DNA of 64,000 nucleotides from [Streptosporangium] indianense (GCF_021474405.1 NZ_JAKEIO010000014.1:1-64000), one strand, 5' to 3'. Counted from the first letter of the stretch, positions 47,495 through 56,646 are shown. Notes: generated by a model from the letters alone, not told the origin. Numbers and translations are program-made.

Positions 47495-47750
47495 GCAGGA
47501 GCACGGCGGGTCGAAGATCTCCGGCGACGGCCGTCCGGCTGCGGCTCGCCGGTGACGGTTCTCCCGTGGCGGCCCTTCCGTGGCCGCCCGGCCGGGGCTG
47601 TCCTACCAGCGCTGTCCGGTGGGCGAGACGGTGATGTCCGCAGCGTAGATGTGGCGGTGCACGCAATCGGCCGGAGGGTGTGCGGTGACCGGCCCGGAAG
47701 CCTCCCTATCCCATATGGCGGATTGTCGCGTCTCAGTATGCGACACACCG

Positions 47751-47780
47751 GTGACACGCCTGCCAAACCGTCCCTACGAT
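47751..47780 (+). promoter_or_regulatory. promoter of the leader peptide / sulfurtransferase operon
   Basis: -35 GTGACA (47751-47756), 18-base spacer, -10 TACGAT (47775-47780). The leader ATG begins 7 bases after the -10, so the transcript is probably leaderless. Just upstream, TGTCGC and GCGACA (47724-47745) form an inverted repeat that could bind a regulator. Confidence 0.65.
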
Positions 47781-47787
47781 CGACCGT

Positions 47788-47868
47788 ATGAAGCGACAGG
47801 CGGACCTCACGAAGCGGCGGGCAGTAGACCTGTGCCGCGTCGCCGCCATGCTCTGTCGCACCTTCTGA
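47788..47868 (+). CDS. cysteine-containing leader peptide
   Basis: 26 residues from ATG 47788 to TGA 47866-47868. The C-terminal part reads RRAVDLCRVAAMLCRTF, with two cysteines spaced seven apart. Short RR-x-VDL-type peptides with late cysteines occur upstream of sulfur-assimilation genes in actinobacteria and are annotated as putative leader peptides. Ribosome stalling at Cys codons when cysteine is scarce would adjust expression of the sulfurtransferase 137 bases downstream. The attenuation mechanism itself is inference. Confidence 0.8.
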   Translation: MKRQADLTKRRAVDLCRVAAMLCRTF

Positions 47869-48005
47869 GCGATCGCGTCGGCAGTCGCGCCGGCGCGCGC
47901 ATCCCCGCAGCCCCGCATCACGGGCACTCGTGCGCCGCCCTGCCTCAAGGGCGCGCCCTGCAGACCTCGCACGCCCCGCCGTAACTGCCCCGGAGGAGAA
48001 GAAGC

Positions 48006-48851
48006 ATGAGCCGCAACGACGTCCTGGTTGACGCCGACTGGCTCCAGGAGCACCTGGACGACCCGACCATCGCCATCGTCGAGGTGGACGAGGACACGTC
48101 CGCCTACGAGAAGAACCACATCCGCAACGCCATCCGGATCGACTGGACGCAGGACCTCCAGGACCCGGTCCGCCGTGACTTCGTCGACCAGGAGGGCTTC
48201 GAGAAGCTCCTGTCCGACAAGGGCATCGGCAACGACCACACCGTGGTCCTCTACGGCGGCAACAACAACTGGTTCGCCTCGTACGCCTACTGGTACTTCA
48301 AGCTGTACGGCCACGAGAGCGTCAAGCTCCTCGACGGCGGCCGCAAGAAGTGGGAGCTCGACGCCCGCGAGCTGGTCGGCGGTGACGAGGTGCCCGAGCG
48401 CCCGAAGACGGACTACAAGGCCAAGGCCCAGGACACCTCCATCCGTGCCTTCCGCGACGACGTCGTCGCCGCCATCGGCTCGCAGAACCTCGTCGACGTG
48501 CGGTCGCCCGACGAGTTCTCCGGCAAGCTGCTCGCCCCGGCCCACCTGCCGCAGGAGCAGTCCCAGCGCCCCGGCCACGTGCCGAGCGCCCGCAACATCC
48601 CGTGGTCCAAGAACGCCAACGACGACGGCACCTTCAAGTCGGACGAGGAGCTCAAGGCCCTCTACGAGGAGGAGAGCGTCGACCTGGCGAAGGACACCAT
48701 CGCCTACTGCCGCATCGGTGAGCGCTCCGCGCTCACCTGGTTCGTGCTGCACGAGCTCCTCGGCGTGCAGAACGTCAAGAACTACGACGGCTCCTGGACC
48801 GAGTACGGCTCCCTCGTGGGCGTGCCGATCGAGCTCGGCGCCAACAAGTAA
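48006..48851 (+). CDS. thiosulfate sulfurtransferase (tandem rhodanese)
   Basis: 281 residues with two rhodanese domains. The C-terminal one has the active loop CRIGERS (Cys235); the N-terminal one lacks the cysteine, as normal. It moves sulfur from thiosulfate or a similar donor to cyanide or thiols. Followed 39 bases later by the DUF1416 gene, its usual partner in actinobacteria. Confidence 0.94.
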   Translation: MSRNDVLVDADWLQEHLDDPTIAIVEVDEDTSAYEKNHIRNAIRIDWTQDLQDPVRRDFVDQEGFEKLLSDKGIGNDHTVVLYGGNNNWFASYAYWYFKLYGHESVKLLDGGRKKWELDARELVGGDEVPERPKTDYKAKAQDTSIRAFRDDVVAAIGSQNLVDVRSPDEFSGKLLAPAHLPQEQSQRPGHVPSARNIPWSKNANDDGTFKSDEELKALYEEESVDLAKDTIAYCRIGERSALTWFVLHELLGVQNVKNYDGSWTEYGSLVGVPIELGANK

Positions 48852-48890
48852 GCAACCCCCACCGACCTTTTCAGACTTCAGGAGTACGAC

Positions 48891-49178
48891 ATGTGCGGTG
48901 CGAAGGCCGGCGGCCCCGACGCCTCGACGATCAAGCCCGGTGAGACCACCATCCAGGGTCAGGTGACCAAGGACGGCGAGCCCGTGGTGGGCTACGTCCG
49001 TCTGCTGGACTCGACCGGCGAGTTCACGGCCGAGGTGCCGACCTCGGCGACCGGACAGTTCCGCTTCTACGCGGCCGAGGGCACCTGGACCGTCCGTGCC
49101 CTCGTGCCCGGCGCCACCGCCGACCGCACGGTCGTCGCCCAGCAGGGCGGCCTGGCGGAGGTCGCGATCGCCGTCTGA
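48891..49178 (+). CDS. DUF1416 protein
   Basis: 95 residues. Starts MCGAKAGGPDAS, then a beta-rich, prealbumin-like fold (GQVTKDGEPVVGYVRLLD). Cys2 is conserved in the family as far as I recall. Always found after a rhodanese-type sulfurtransferase in actinobacteria, so probably part of the same sulfur pathway, role unknown. Confidence 0.9.
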   Translation: MCGAKAGGPDASTIKPGETTIQGQVTKDGEPVVGYVRLLDSTGEFTAEVPTSATGQFRFYAAEGTWTVRALVPGATADRTVVAQQGGLAEVAIAV

Positions 49179-49193
49179 CGGCGACCGGATGGC

Positions 49194-49238
49194 GAAGGGC
49201 CGCACCCCTCGGGTTGGACACCTGGGGTGCGGCCCTTC
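49194..49238 (+). terminator. hairpin terminator after the DUF1416 gene
   Basis: Perfect 15-base stem (arms 49194-49208 and 49224-49238, core GGGCCGCACCCC) with a 15-base loop and no T run, as is common for Streptomyces terminators. Confidence 0.85.
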
Positions 49239-49264
49239 GGCCTGCCCGGACCTACGCTGGACGT

Positions 49265-49525
49265 ATGTACGCACGGCGGCGTCACACGTACTTCGCGATG
49301 ATGGGCCTCTGCATCGGCCTCTTCGTGCTGGCCTGGGGTGTCGTGCGGCTGTGGTCCGTTCCCGTCGCCGTCGGGATGTGCGTGGTCGCCATGGTCATCC
49401 CGCCCGTGGCGGCCATGGTCGCGAACCGGCGCGGCCCCGAGGACCGGTGGTGGGACGACCCCTCCGGGGACCCCCAGTCCGACGAGTGGTGGGACGAGCT
49501 GGACGGCAAGAAGCGCCCGCACTGA
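49265..49525 (+). CDS. DUF3099 small membrane protein
   Basis: 86 residues from ATG 49265: two hydrophobic helices (about 8-27 and 31-50) and an acidic Trp-rich tail (RWWDDPSGDP, EWWDELDG). TACGCT at 49253-49258 ends 6 bases before the ATG, so the mRNA is probably leaderless. Function unknown. Confidence 0.85.
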   Translation: MYARRRHTYFAMMGLCIGLFVLAWGVVRLWSVPVAVGMCVVAMVIPPVAAMVANRRGPEDRWWDDPSGDPQSDEWWDELDGKKRPH

Positions 49526-49562
49526 ACGGCGTCTTCCTGCCCGCCCGGGGTATCCCGGCCCC

Positions 49563-49937
49563 ATGAGACTGACAGCGGCGGTGCTGGACGCCCCGGACGC
49601 CCGGGAGCTCGCGGACTTCTACCTGCGGCTGCTGCCGGGCTGGGAGGTCCGGCCGGGCGAGGACGGCCCCGACTGGGTGCACATCCGGCCCCCGGACGGC
49701 GGCACGGGGCTGTCCTTCCAGACCGAGCCCGCGTACGGGCCGCCCGTCTGGCCGAGCGGTCCGGGCCGGCAGCAGATGATGATCCACCTCGACCTAGAGG
49801 TCGACGACCTGGAGCGGGAGACCGCCCGGGCCGTCGCCGAGGGCGCTCGGCTCGCGCCGTTCCAGCCGCAGGACCACGTCCGGGTGCTGCTGGACCCGGC
49901 AGGGCACCCGTTCTGCCTGTACACGGAGTCTCAGTAG
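49563..49937 (+). CDS. VOC (glyoxalase/bleomycin-resistance) family protein
   Basis: 124 residues from ATG 49563. One vicinal-oxygen-chelate unit pair: ARELADFYLRLLPGWEV and MIHLDLEVDDLE, ending in DPAGHPFCLY. Could be a lyase, dioxygenase or binding protein; no substrate evidence. Overlaps the convergent DsrE-like gene by 7 bases. Confidence 0.85.
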   Translation: MRLTAAVLDAPDARELADFYLRLLPGWEVRPGEDGPDWVHIRPPDGGTGLSFQTEPAYGPPVWPSGPGRQQMMIHLDLEVDDLERETARAVAEGARLAPFQPQDHVRVLLDPAGHPFCLYTESQ

Positions 49938-50293
49938 ACGAGCGCCTGCGTCTCGTCCGCCATCGCCTCCTGGACGAAGACCTGCGCGCCCGCGATGCGC
50001 ACGCCCTTGATGACGTCCTGCTCCGTGATGTCGCGGCGGGCCGCGCACTGCGTGCACAGGGTGACCCGGCCGCCCGCGAGGAGGGAGTCCAGCAGGTCGG
50101 GCAGGGGAGCCGCGTGCGGCAGCTCGAACTCGGCGGCCCGGCCCGGCAGGGCGAACCAGGCGGACTCGCCGGTCAGCCACAGGGAGACGTCGACGCCGCT
50201 GGCGACGGCCACCGCCGCCACCGTGAACGCCTGGGAGCACCGCTCGGGGGCGTCGGCCCCCGCCGTCACCTTGATCACCAGCTTCTTCGCCAT
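49931..50293 (-). CDS. DsrE-family protein
   Basis: 120 residues from ATG 50293. DsrE-like fold with KLVIKVTAGADAPERC at the start and CTQCAARRDIT, where the conserved Cys positions (Cys-x2-Cys) lie. The family handles sulfur relay or acts as small regulatory proteins. Convergent with the VOC gene. Confidence 0.82.
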   Translation of the reverse strand: MAKKLVIKVTAGADAPERCSQAFTVAAVAVASGVDVSLWLTGESAWFALPGRAAEFELPHAAPLPDLLDSLLAGGRVTLCTQCAARRDITEQDVIKGVRIAGAQVFVQEAMADETQALVY

Positions 50294-50391
50294 AGCCGGA
50301 AGCCTAGTCCGGAATCGAAGTGCCGAAGGGGCCCGCGTAAGCTGGCCTCCGGCCCTGTGCACCCATTCGCACCCCGCTCAAGGAGCACCCC

Positions 50392-50490
50392 GTGGAGATC
50401 TTCTTCGAAATCCTGTTGGTCCTGGTCGCCGTCGGCGTCCTCGCCTTCGCCGGACTGACCGTGAAGAAGCTGTACCAGGGCCAGCGCTGA
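50392..50490 (+). CDS. 32-residue single-helix membrane microprotein
   Basis: GTG 50392 with AGGAG 6-7 bases upstream, 32 codons to TGA 50488-50490. One hydrophobic helix (IFFEILLVLVAVGVLAFAGL) followed by a basic tail (KKLYQ). It lies 20 bases before the nitrobindin-like gene and is likely co-transcribed. Function unknown. Confidence 0.75.
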   Translation: MEIFFEILLVLVAVGVLAFAGLTVKKLYQGQR

Positions 50491-50510
50491 CCCACGTCTA
50501 GGAAGTTCCC

Positions 50511-51086
50511 ATGATCGAGATCCCGTCCGACCTCCACAAGGACCTCGTCCCGCTCGCCTTCCTGCTCGGCAACTGGGCGGGCGCCGGCGTGCACGACTTC
50601 CCCGGCTCCGAGAAGTGCAACTTCGGGCAGGAGGTCACCTTCACCCACGACGGCCGGGACTTCCTGGAGTACCAGTCCCACAGCTGGGTCCTGGACAAGG
50701 ACGGCAACAAGGTCCGCCCCCTGGAGTCCGAGCACGGCTACTGGCGGATCGACGCCGACCGCAAGGTCGAGGTGACGATGACCCGCGACGACGGCGTCAT
50801 CGAGATCTGGTACGGCGAGCTGGCCGACAAGAAGCCGCAGATCGACCTCGTCACGGACGCGGTGGCCCGCACGGCCGCCTCGCAGCCCTACACCGGCGGC
50901 AAGCGCCTGTACGGCTACGTCAAGAGCGACCTGATGTGGGTCGGCGAGAAGCAGACCCCCGAGGTCGAGCTGCGCCCCTACATGTCCGCCCACCTGAAGA
51001 AGGTCGTCACCCCGGAGGAGGTCGAGCGCTGGGCCAAGGCCCTGCCCGACGACATGCCGGACGACGGCATCGCCTTCTTCAAGTAG
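50511..51086 (+). CDS. nitrobindin-like heme-binding beta-barrel protein (FABP-like)
   Basis: 191 residues. Nitrobindin signature LLGNWAGAGVHDFPG near the N-terminus and YTGGKRLYGYVKSDLMW late; family members bind heme and scavenge NO or peroxynitrite. The C-terminal His (MSAHLKKV) is a candidate heme ligand. Encoded just before nur. Confidence 0.88.
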   Translation: MIEIPSDLHKDLVPLAFLLGNWAGAGVHDFPGSEKCNFGQEVTFTHDGRDFLEYQSHSWVLDKDGNKVRPLESEHGYWRIDADRKVEVTMTRDDGVIEIWYGELADKKPQIDLVTDAVARTAASQPYTGGKRLYGYVKSDLMWVGEKQTPEVELRPYMSAHLKKVVTPEEVERWAKALPDDMPDDGIAFFK

Positions 51087-51102
51087 TCCTAGACTCTTGG
51101 GT

Positions 51103-51540
51103 GTGGTGAGCACCGACTGGAAGAGCGATCTGCGGCAGCGCGGCTACCGGCTGACCCCGCAGCGGCAACTCGTGCTCGAAGCCGTGGACACCCTTGAGCA
51201 CGCGACCCCCGACGACATCCTCGTGGAAGTGAGGAAGACGGCGTCGGGGGTCAACATTTCGACGGTGTACCGGACGCTGGAGCTCCTGGAGGAGCTCGGT
51301 CTGGTCAGTCACGCGCATCTGGGGCACGGGGCGCCGACCTACCACCTCGCGGACCGGCACCACCACATCCACCTGGTGTGCCGGGACTGCCAGAACGTGA
51401 TCGAGGCGGACGTCTCGGTGGCCGCCGAGTTCACGGCCAAGCTGCGCGAGACCTTCGGCTTCGACACCGACCTGAAGCACTTCGCGATCTTCGGCCGGTG
51501 CGAGGACTGCACGCTCAAGGCTTCAACTACCGAGTCGTAG
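51103..51540 (+). CDS. nur: Nur, nickel-responsive Fur-family repressor
   Basis: 145 residues from GTG 51103. Fur fold: RLTPQRQLVLEAVDTL, then ISTVYRTLELLEELGLV; metal ligands in DRHHHIHLVCRDC and CEDC (structural Zn-like cysteines). Closely matches my recollection of S. coelicolor Nur, which represses nickel uptake and iron superoxide dismutase genes. TAGACT at 51090-51095 ends 7 bases before the start, indicating a leaderless transcript. Confidence 0.93.
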   Translation: MVSTDWKSDLRQRGYRLTPQRQLVLEAVDTLEHATPDDILVEVRKTASGVNISTVYRTLELLEELGLVSHAHLGHGAPTYHLADRHHHIHLVCRDCQNVIEADVSVAAEFTAKLRETFGFDTDLKHFAIFGRCEDCTLKASTTES

Positions 51541-51550
51541 GCTTACCTGT

Positions 51551-52516
51551 ATGAAGAGCCCCCTGCTGACCCTGCCCGGCGCCGTCCCCGCCGAGGGCGT
51601 GGACGAAGGTGTCGCCGCCCACTACGGCGACCTGTTCCGTGAGCAGCGTGCCCTGGCCGACGGCACCGGATTCGTGGACCTCTCGCACCGCGGGGTCGTC
51701 GCCGTCACCGGCGAGGACCGGCTGGCCTGGCTGCACCTGCTGCTCACCCAGCACGTCAGCGACCTCCCGGCGGGCCGGGCGACCGAGGCGCTGATCCTCT
51801 CCGCGAACGGCCACATCGAGCACGCCCTGTACCTGGTCGACGACGGCGCGACGGTCTGGGCCCATGTGGAGCCGGGCACCCAGGAGGCGCTGGTCGCGTA
51901 CCTGGAGTCGATGAAGTTCTTCTACAAGGTCGAGGTCGCCGACCGGACGGCGGACATCGCCGTCGTGCACCTCCCGGCCGGCTCCATCGCCGAGGTGCCG
52001 GACGGCGTCGTCGTACGGGAGACGCCGCACGGCCGGGACCTGTTCCTGCCGCGCGCCGATCTGGAGGCGTACGCCGGGCAGGCCGGGCCGCCCGCCGGGC
52101 TCCTCGCCTACGAGGCGCTGCGCGTGGAGCAGCACCGGCCCCGGCTCGGCTTCGAGACCGACCACCGCACCATCCCGCACGAGCTGGGCTGGATCGGCTC
52201 GGCGGTGCACCTGCAGAAGGGCTGCTACCGGGGGCAGGAGACGGTCGCCCGGGTGCAGAACCTGGGCAAGCCGCCGCGCCGGCTGGTCTTCCTGCACCTC
52301 GACGGCAGCGAGGTCCATCTGCCCGCGGCCGGGACGGAGCTCCGGCTCGCCGAGGACGGCCCCGACGGCCGCAAGATCGGCTTCATCACCACGTCCGCCC
52401 GTCACCACGAGCTGGGCCCGGTCGCCCTGGCCCTGGTGAAGCGGAACGTGGCGGTGGACGCCCCGCTGGTGGCCGGCGACACCGCCGCGGCCCAGGAAGT
52501 CGTCGTCGAGCCGTAG
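51551..52516 (+). CDS. ygfZ: YgfZ/GcvT-family folate-binding protein
   Basis: 321 residues. The YgfZ motif KGCYRGQE (Lys223, Cys225) is present. YgfZ proteins use folate to help repair or assemble iron-sulfur clusters. ATG 51551 is 10 bases after the nur stop, so possibly co-transcribed. Convergent with dtd. Confidence 0.92.
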   Translation: MKSPLLTLPGAVPAEGVDEGVAAHYGDLFREQRALADGTGFVDLSHRGVVAVTGEDRLAWLHLLLTQHVSDLPAGRATEALILSANGHIEHALYLVDDGATVWAHVEPGTQEALVAYLESMKFFYKVEVADRTADIAVVHLPAGSIAEVPDGVVVRETPHGRDLFLPRADLEAYAGQAGPPAGLLAYEALRVEQHRPRLGFETDHRTIPHELGWIGSAVHLQKGCYRGQETVARVQNLGKPPRRLVFLHLDGSEVHLPAAGTELRLAEDGPDGRKIGFITTSARHHELGPVALALVKRNVAVDAPLVAGDTAAAQEVVVEP

Positions 52517-52535
52517 GACTTGTAGATCTTTCGGG

Positions 52536-52961
52536 TCAGATTTCGATCTGCACCGTGAACGGGCCGTCGTTCGTCAGGGATACCCTCATCGCCGCGCCGA
52601 AGCGGCCCGTGGCCACCGTCGCGCCCAGGGAGCGCAACTGGGCGACGACCTCGTCGACGAGGGGCTCGGCCACGTCGCCGGGGGCGGCGGCGTTCCAGGT
52701 GGGGCGGCGGCCCTTGCGGGCGTCGCCGTAGAGGGTGAACTGGCTGATCACCAGGAGCGGTGCGTCGATGTCGCTGCACGACTTCTCGTCGTGCAGCATG
52801 CGGATCGACCAGAGCTTGCGGGCCAGCTGGGCCGCCTTCTCCTTGGTGTCGTCGTGGGTGACGCCGACGAGGACGCACAGCCCCTCGCCCTCGATCGCAC
52901 CCACGGTCTCGCCGTCCACGACGACGCTCGCGCCGTCCACCCTCTGCACCACTGCTCGCAT
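52536..52961 (-). CDS. dtd: D-aminoacyl-tRNA deacylase
   Basis: 141 residues from ATG 52961. Motifs [19 protein letters not shown] and the late [10 protein letters not shown] (cross-subunit Gly-Pro) define DTD, which removes D-amino acids from mischarged tRNA. Full length for the family. Confidence 0.95.
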   Translation of the reverse strand: MRAVVQRVDGASVVVDGETVGAIEGEGLCVLVGVTHDDTKEKAAQLARKLWSIRMLHDEKSCSDIDAPLLVISQFTLYGDARKGRRPTWNAAAPGDVAEPLVDEVVAQLRSLGATVATGRFGAAMRVSLTNDGPFTVQIEI

Positions 52962-53172
52962 ACGTCCATCATGCAGGGCGGTGACATCCACGCCTCGTGC
53001 GGTCGGCGGATGGCCCGAAAGGGTGGTTTGCACGGACGCCAACAGCCCCTGCACGGCCGTATTTTGCCGCTATACCGCCCAACTGGGGTCTATCGGGGGC
53101 ACTCGTTGCCATAGCGGCCACTTGGGGTGGCACGATGCTTGCACACACCGGTCGAGGGGACGGTCGAGGCAC

Positions 53173-53823
53173 ATGAGCACATCAAGCACCGGGCAGCAGC
53201 AGGCGGCTGTCCGGTCGACGTACACGGGGATGGGTGCGTCCACGGGGAGGGGCACGTCGGAGTACCACCGGCCGCCCACACAGCGCACGGACAGCCCGCG
53301 GCTGCCCTCGGACCGCTCCGCGCCCGAACTGCCCGCGCTGAGCCTGCCCGAGCTGCGCACGCTGCGCCGCGAGGCCCAGCGCGACGAGGCGGACCTCAGC
53401 TACCTGCGGCGGCTGCTCCAGGGGCGGATCGACATCCTGCGCGCGGAGGTCGCCCGGCGCACCCCGGCAGGAGATGCCTCCGCCACCGCGCCGGAGGAGG
53501 GGTCGGTGGTGGAGCGGCTGGCGGAGATCCTGCGGGACGACCCGGCCCGGCACCGCTCCTCGGCCCGTCACGTCACGCTGAGCACCCCCCAGGGCGAGGA
53601 GTACCGGCGGCTGGCCGCCGAGATGCTCGCCGAGGTCGAGCTGTCCGACCTCGACGCGCGCACGGACCTGGAGCTGAACACGGCGATGGGGCGGCTGGAG
53701 CGCCACGAGCAGCAGGTGTCCCGGCGCCGCCGGCGGCTCCAGCGCACCGCCGACGAGTGCAGCTCAGAGATCGCCCGCCGCTACCGCGAAGGGGAGGCCC
53801 ACGTCGACGACCTGCTGGTGTGA
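53173..53823 (+). CDS. rsiG: RsiG, c-di-GMP-dependent anti-sigma factor for WhiG
   Basis: 216 residues from ATG 53173. Two copies of E-x3-S-x2-R-x3-Q-x3-D are intact: Glu72/Ser76/Arg79/Gln83/Asp87 and Glu179/Ser183/Arg186/Gln190/Asp194. These are the c-di-GMP-binding motifs described for Streptomyces RsiG, which with c-di-GMP sequesters the sporulation sigma factor WhiG. Coiled-coil helices surround them; the N-terminal about 50 residues are disordered. Links the second messenger to the switch to spore formation. Confidence 0.95.
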   Translation: MSTSSTGQQQAAVRSTYTGMGASTGRGTSEYHRPPTQRTDSPRLPSDRSAPELPALSLPELRTLRREAQRDEADLSYLRRLLQGRIDILRAEVARRTPAGDASATAPEEGSVVERLAEILRDDPARHRSSARHVTLSTPQGEEYRRLAAEMLAEVELSDLDARTDLELNTAMGRLERHEQQVSRRRRRLQRTADECSSEIARRYREGEAHVDDLLV

Positions 53824-53900
53824 GGCGCTCGGGGCCCGGGGGAGGGCCGGCGGCACGATATTCGGACGACACCGGCCGGCCCTCCGCCTAGCGTGAATCC

Positions 53901-55166
53901 ATGACCTCCGTGCCCCGCGCCGACGACATCGAGATACGTCCGATCGCCGAAGCCGAGTTCGCCGACTGGCTGCGCGCCGTGAACACCGGCTTCCTGCGGG
54001 CGCCGGCCCCCTCCGAGGAGGAGATCGAGGGCCGGCGGCGCGGGCGGTTCATCGAGGGTCGCTACCTCGGAGCCTTCGACCAGGGCAGGTGTGTGGCGAC
54101 CTTCCGCTCCTTCGACCAGGAGCTCACGGCCGTGGGCGGCGCCGTCGTCCCGGCCGACGCCGTCTCGGGCGTCACCGTCACCGCCACCCACCGCCGCCGC
54201 GGACTGCTCAGCCGCATGATGGCGCGGGACCTGGCGGCCGCCAAGGACCGCGGGGACGTCGTCGCGACGCTGATCGCCGCGGAGTACCCGATCTACGGCC
54301 GGTACGGCTTCGGGCCGGCGACCTCGATGGCGGAGTGGACCGTCGACGTGCCGCGCACGGGCCTGGACGCCCGGTGGGCGGGCCCGGCGGACGGCGGGCG
54401 GATCGACCTGGTGGACGGCGAGGACGTCCGCAAGCTCGGCCCCGAGCTGCACGAGCGGCTGCGCCGCGGCCAGCCCGGCGCCATCGACCGCGACGCCTTC
54501 TGGTGGAAGGCCAACACCGGGGCCCTGCGCTGGGACCCGACGTGGAAGCAGCCCTTCTTCGCCGTGTACCGCTCGGCGTCCGGTGAGGTCGAGGGCATGG
54601 CCGCGTACGAGGTGGACGACAACTGGGGCGACGCCAAGCAGCCGTTGAACACGGCGACCGTGACATGGCTGATCGGCACGACACCGGCCGCGGAACGGGC
54701 ACTGTGGGAGTACCTGTGCTCCATCGACTGGGTGGTGCGCGTGAAGAGCGGCTGGCGGGCACCCGACGACCTGCTCCCGCACCTCCTCCCCGACCCCAGG
54801 GCGGCCCGCATCACCACGCTCGCCGACTGGCTGTGGGTGCGTGTCCTGGACGTCGAGCGGGCGCTCGAGGCGCGGACGTACGAGGGTCAGGGGGCGCTGG
54901 TGCTGGAGGTCGCCGGCGTGGACGGACTGACCGGCGGGCGCTACCGGCTGGAGGCGTCGCCCGAGGGGGCGTCCTGCACGCCCACCACGCGGAGCGCGGA
55001 ACTCGCACTGGGGCTGGGCGAGTTGGCGGCGCTGTGGCTCGGGGACGAGTCGGTGGTGCGGCTGGCGGCGCTGGGGCGGGTGCGGGAGGAGCGAGTGGGC
55101 GCCGCCCGGAAGGCCGACGCCCTGCTGCGTACGTCCAGGCGGCCTTGGTGCCCGGACATGTTCTGA
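53901..55166 (+). CDS. Eis-like GNAT acetyltransferase
   Basis: 421 residues with two GNAT-like domains and a C-terminal sterol-carrier-like domain. Acetyl-CoA loop [17 protein letters not shown]. Ends RPWCPDMF: the free C-terminal Phe acts as catalytic base in Eis enzymes. The mycobacterial relative acetylates aminoglycosides and proteins at several amines. Here the natural substrate is unknown. Confidence 0.88.
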   Translation: MTSVPRADDIEIRPIAEAEFADWLRAVNTGFLRAPAPSEEEIEGRRRGRFIEGRYLGAFDQGRCVATFRSFDQELTAVGGAVVPADAVSGVTVTATHRRRGLLSRMMARDLAAAKDRGDVVATLIAAEYPIYGRYGFGPATSMAEWTVDVPRTGLDARWAGPADGGRIDLVDGEDVRKLGPELHERLRRGQPGAIDRDAFWWKANTGALRWDPTWKQPFFAVYRSASGEVEGMAAYEVDDNWGDAKQPLNTATVTWLIGTTPAAERALWEYLCSIDWVVRVKSGWRAPDDLLPHLLPDPRAARITTLADWLWVRVLDVERALEARTYEGQGALVLEVAGVDGLTGGRYRLEASPEGASCTPTTRSAELALGLGELAALWLGDESVVRLAALGRVREERVGAARKADALLRTSRRPWCPDMF

Positions 55167-55352
55167 GCCGCTCCCTCCTGCCGGGGTGCCGGCGGTGGCC
55201 GCTGGTGTGCTGGGGCCCGCATCCGTAGCGAGCTGTTCAGTTGTGGGTGCCGTGCGGCCGTGCCGGCCGGGCGGGCGGGACTCCCGGCTCCCCTCCGGAA
55301 GGGAGTCCTCTGGCGGGTGGCCAACCTCCTTGAAGGGGTGACCATGTTCCCC

Positions 55353-55369
55353 AAGTTGGCTACCAACTT
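55353..55369. promoter_or_regulatory. GntR operator palindrome, copy 1
   Basis: AAGTTGG-CTA-CCAACTT, a perfect inverted repeat 86 bases upstream of the first GntR start. Shares AGTTGG-N3-CCAACT with the copy at 56647-56661 before the second GntR gene. Confidence 0.8.
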
Positions 55370-55455
55370 CACAGTACTTATCTCCGCAGGGAAGCGGCTC
55401 ATAACCATCTTCCGGTGAACTGCCTAAAGATGGCGGGAAGTTGTACTGTGCCGGT

Positions 55456-56370
55456 GTGGACCCGGAAGCGGACCCGGAAGACGACTCCGTCCGAGGACGG
55501 AAGAGGTCAGGGCGGCCACGGAGAACCCATCACGAGGTGGCCGAGGAGCTGCGTGCCCGGATCAGGTCGGGGGCGCTGCGCCCGGGTGAGCGCATGCCCA
55601 CACAGGCCCAGTTGGCACACGAGTTCCAGGTCGAGCGCGGTGCCGTGCGGCAGGCGCTGCGGATCCTGCAGTCGGAGCGGTTGCTCACCAATGTGTCCAA
55701 GGGCAGCCCGGCGACCGTCGCGTCCGACCCCGTCGGTGCGCTGACCGGCCCACAAGCGCTGCCGCGGCCCACGACGGTGGCCCTCGCGCCGCGGATCGCC
55801 CGGGCGTTCGCGGCGGAGCACGTCGAGATCGACGCCGTGTGCCTGACGTCCGTCTCCCTCACGCTCGCCATCGGTGAGCCGCTGCGGCAGATCCATGCCG
55901 GGCGGCTGAAACCGGCCAAGGTCGACGTCCGGGTACTGCTGCCGAGCCGGGACATCGACCTGGCCTTCCCGGTGCCGGTCGAGGGGCGCGGCGACGACTG
56001 GGTGCACGAGCGGTGGCTGGCGATGCGCAACGCCCAGGGGCAGGTCCTGCAGCACAACCTGCTGGCCCTGCGTGCCACGCACGGCATCGACGTGCACGTC
56101 ACGTTCCGGGCGCTGCCCTTCACCCCGCCGGTGAAGCTGTACCTGCTCAACGGCACGGAGGCGCTGTTCGCGTACTACACGCTGACGCGCCGGGAGGCCG
56201 AGACCGACCGCGAGCAGCCGGCGCTGTACGACGCCCAGGGCACCCGGTCCATGCTGTTCGCCTTCCGGCAGGGCGCGGGGCTGCGGGACACGACGTTCGT
56301 GGAGCAGTCGCACCTGTGGTTCAACGCACTGTGGGAGACGATCAGTTCGGAGCTGGTGCTCACGGGCTGA
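55456..56370 (+). CDS. GntR-family regulator, first paralogue
   Basis: 304 residues from GTG 55456; TACTGT (55444-55449) ends 6 bases before it, so probably leaderless. Winged helix RTHHEVAEELRARIRSG and PTQAQLAHEFQVERGAVRQAL, then an effector domain unlike standard UTRA (VRVLLPSRDIDLAFPVPVEG, RALPFTPPVKLYLLNG). Strongly similar along its length to the protein at 56749-57636. Ligand unknown; the phosphatase and kinase genes downstream suggest a phosphorylated or sugar-like signal. Confidence 0.9.
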   Translation: MDPEADPEDDSVRGRKRSGRPRRTHHEVAEELRARIRSGALRPGERMPTQAQLAHEFQVERGAVRQALRILQSERLLTNVSKGSPATVASDPVGALTGPQALPRPTTVALAPRIARAFAAEHVEIDAVCLTSVSLTLAIGEPLRQIHAGRLKPAKVDVRVLLPSRDIDLAFPVPVEGRGDDWVHERWLAMRNAQGQVLQHNLLALRATHGIDVHVTFRALPFTPPVKLYLLNGTEALFAYYTLTRREAETDREQPALYDAQGTRSMLFAFRQGAGLRDTTFVEQSHLWFNALWETISSELVLTG

Positions 56371-56406
56371 CGTCTCCCACGGGTCGTTCCGGGGTGGTGC
56401 GGTGGC

Positions 56407-56595
56407 TCATCGGGCGGGCCCCGTCATGAGCAGCGCGAGCACGACCGCTCCGGCCGAGCTGACGGCCGGGCTCTTGGCCTTGACGCCCACGGTGAGAAGG
56501 ATCAGGCCGACGATGCCGGCCGGACCGTACTTCCACTGGACGAGCTGTTCGAAGGCGACGACGAAGGCGGCGGAGAGGAGAGCGAGGGCGGGCAT
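56407..56595 (-). CDS. 62-residue two-helix membrane protein between the GntR genes
   Basis: ATG 56595 with GGGGGA 7 bases upstream. Two hydrophobic helices (about 3-16 and 24-38, then 45-60 weaker). No family recognised. Divergent from the second GntR gene, sharing the operator at 56647-56661, so it is the likeliest regulated target. Confidence 0.7.
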   Translation of the reverse strand: MPALALLSAAFVVAFEQLVQWKYGPAGIVGLILLTVGVKAKSPAVSSAGAVVLALLMTGPAR

Positions 56596-56646
56596 CGGTG
56601 TTCCCCCTTCGGAAGTCCGGAAGCAAAACTTCCGCCAACTCCGAGA

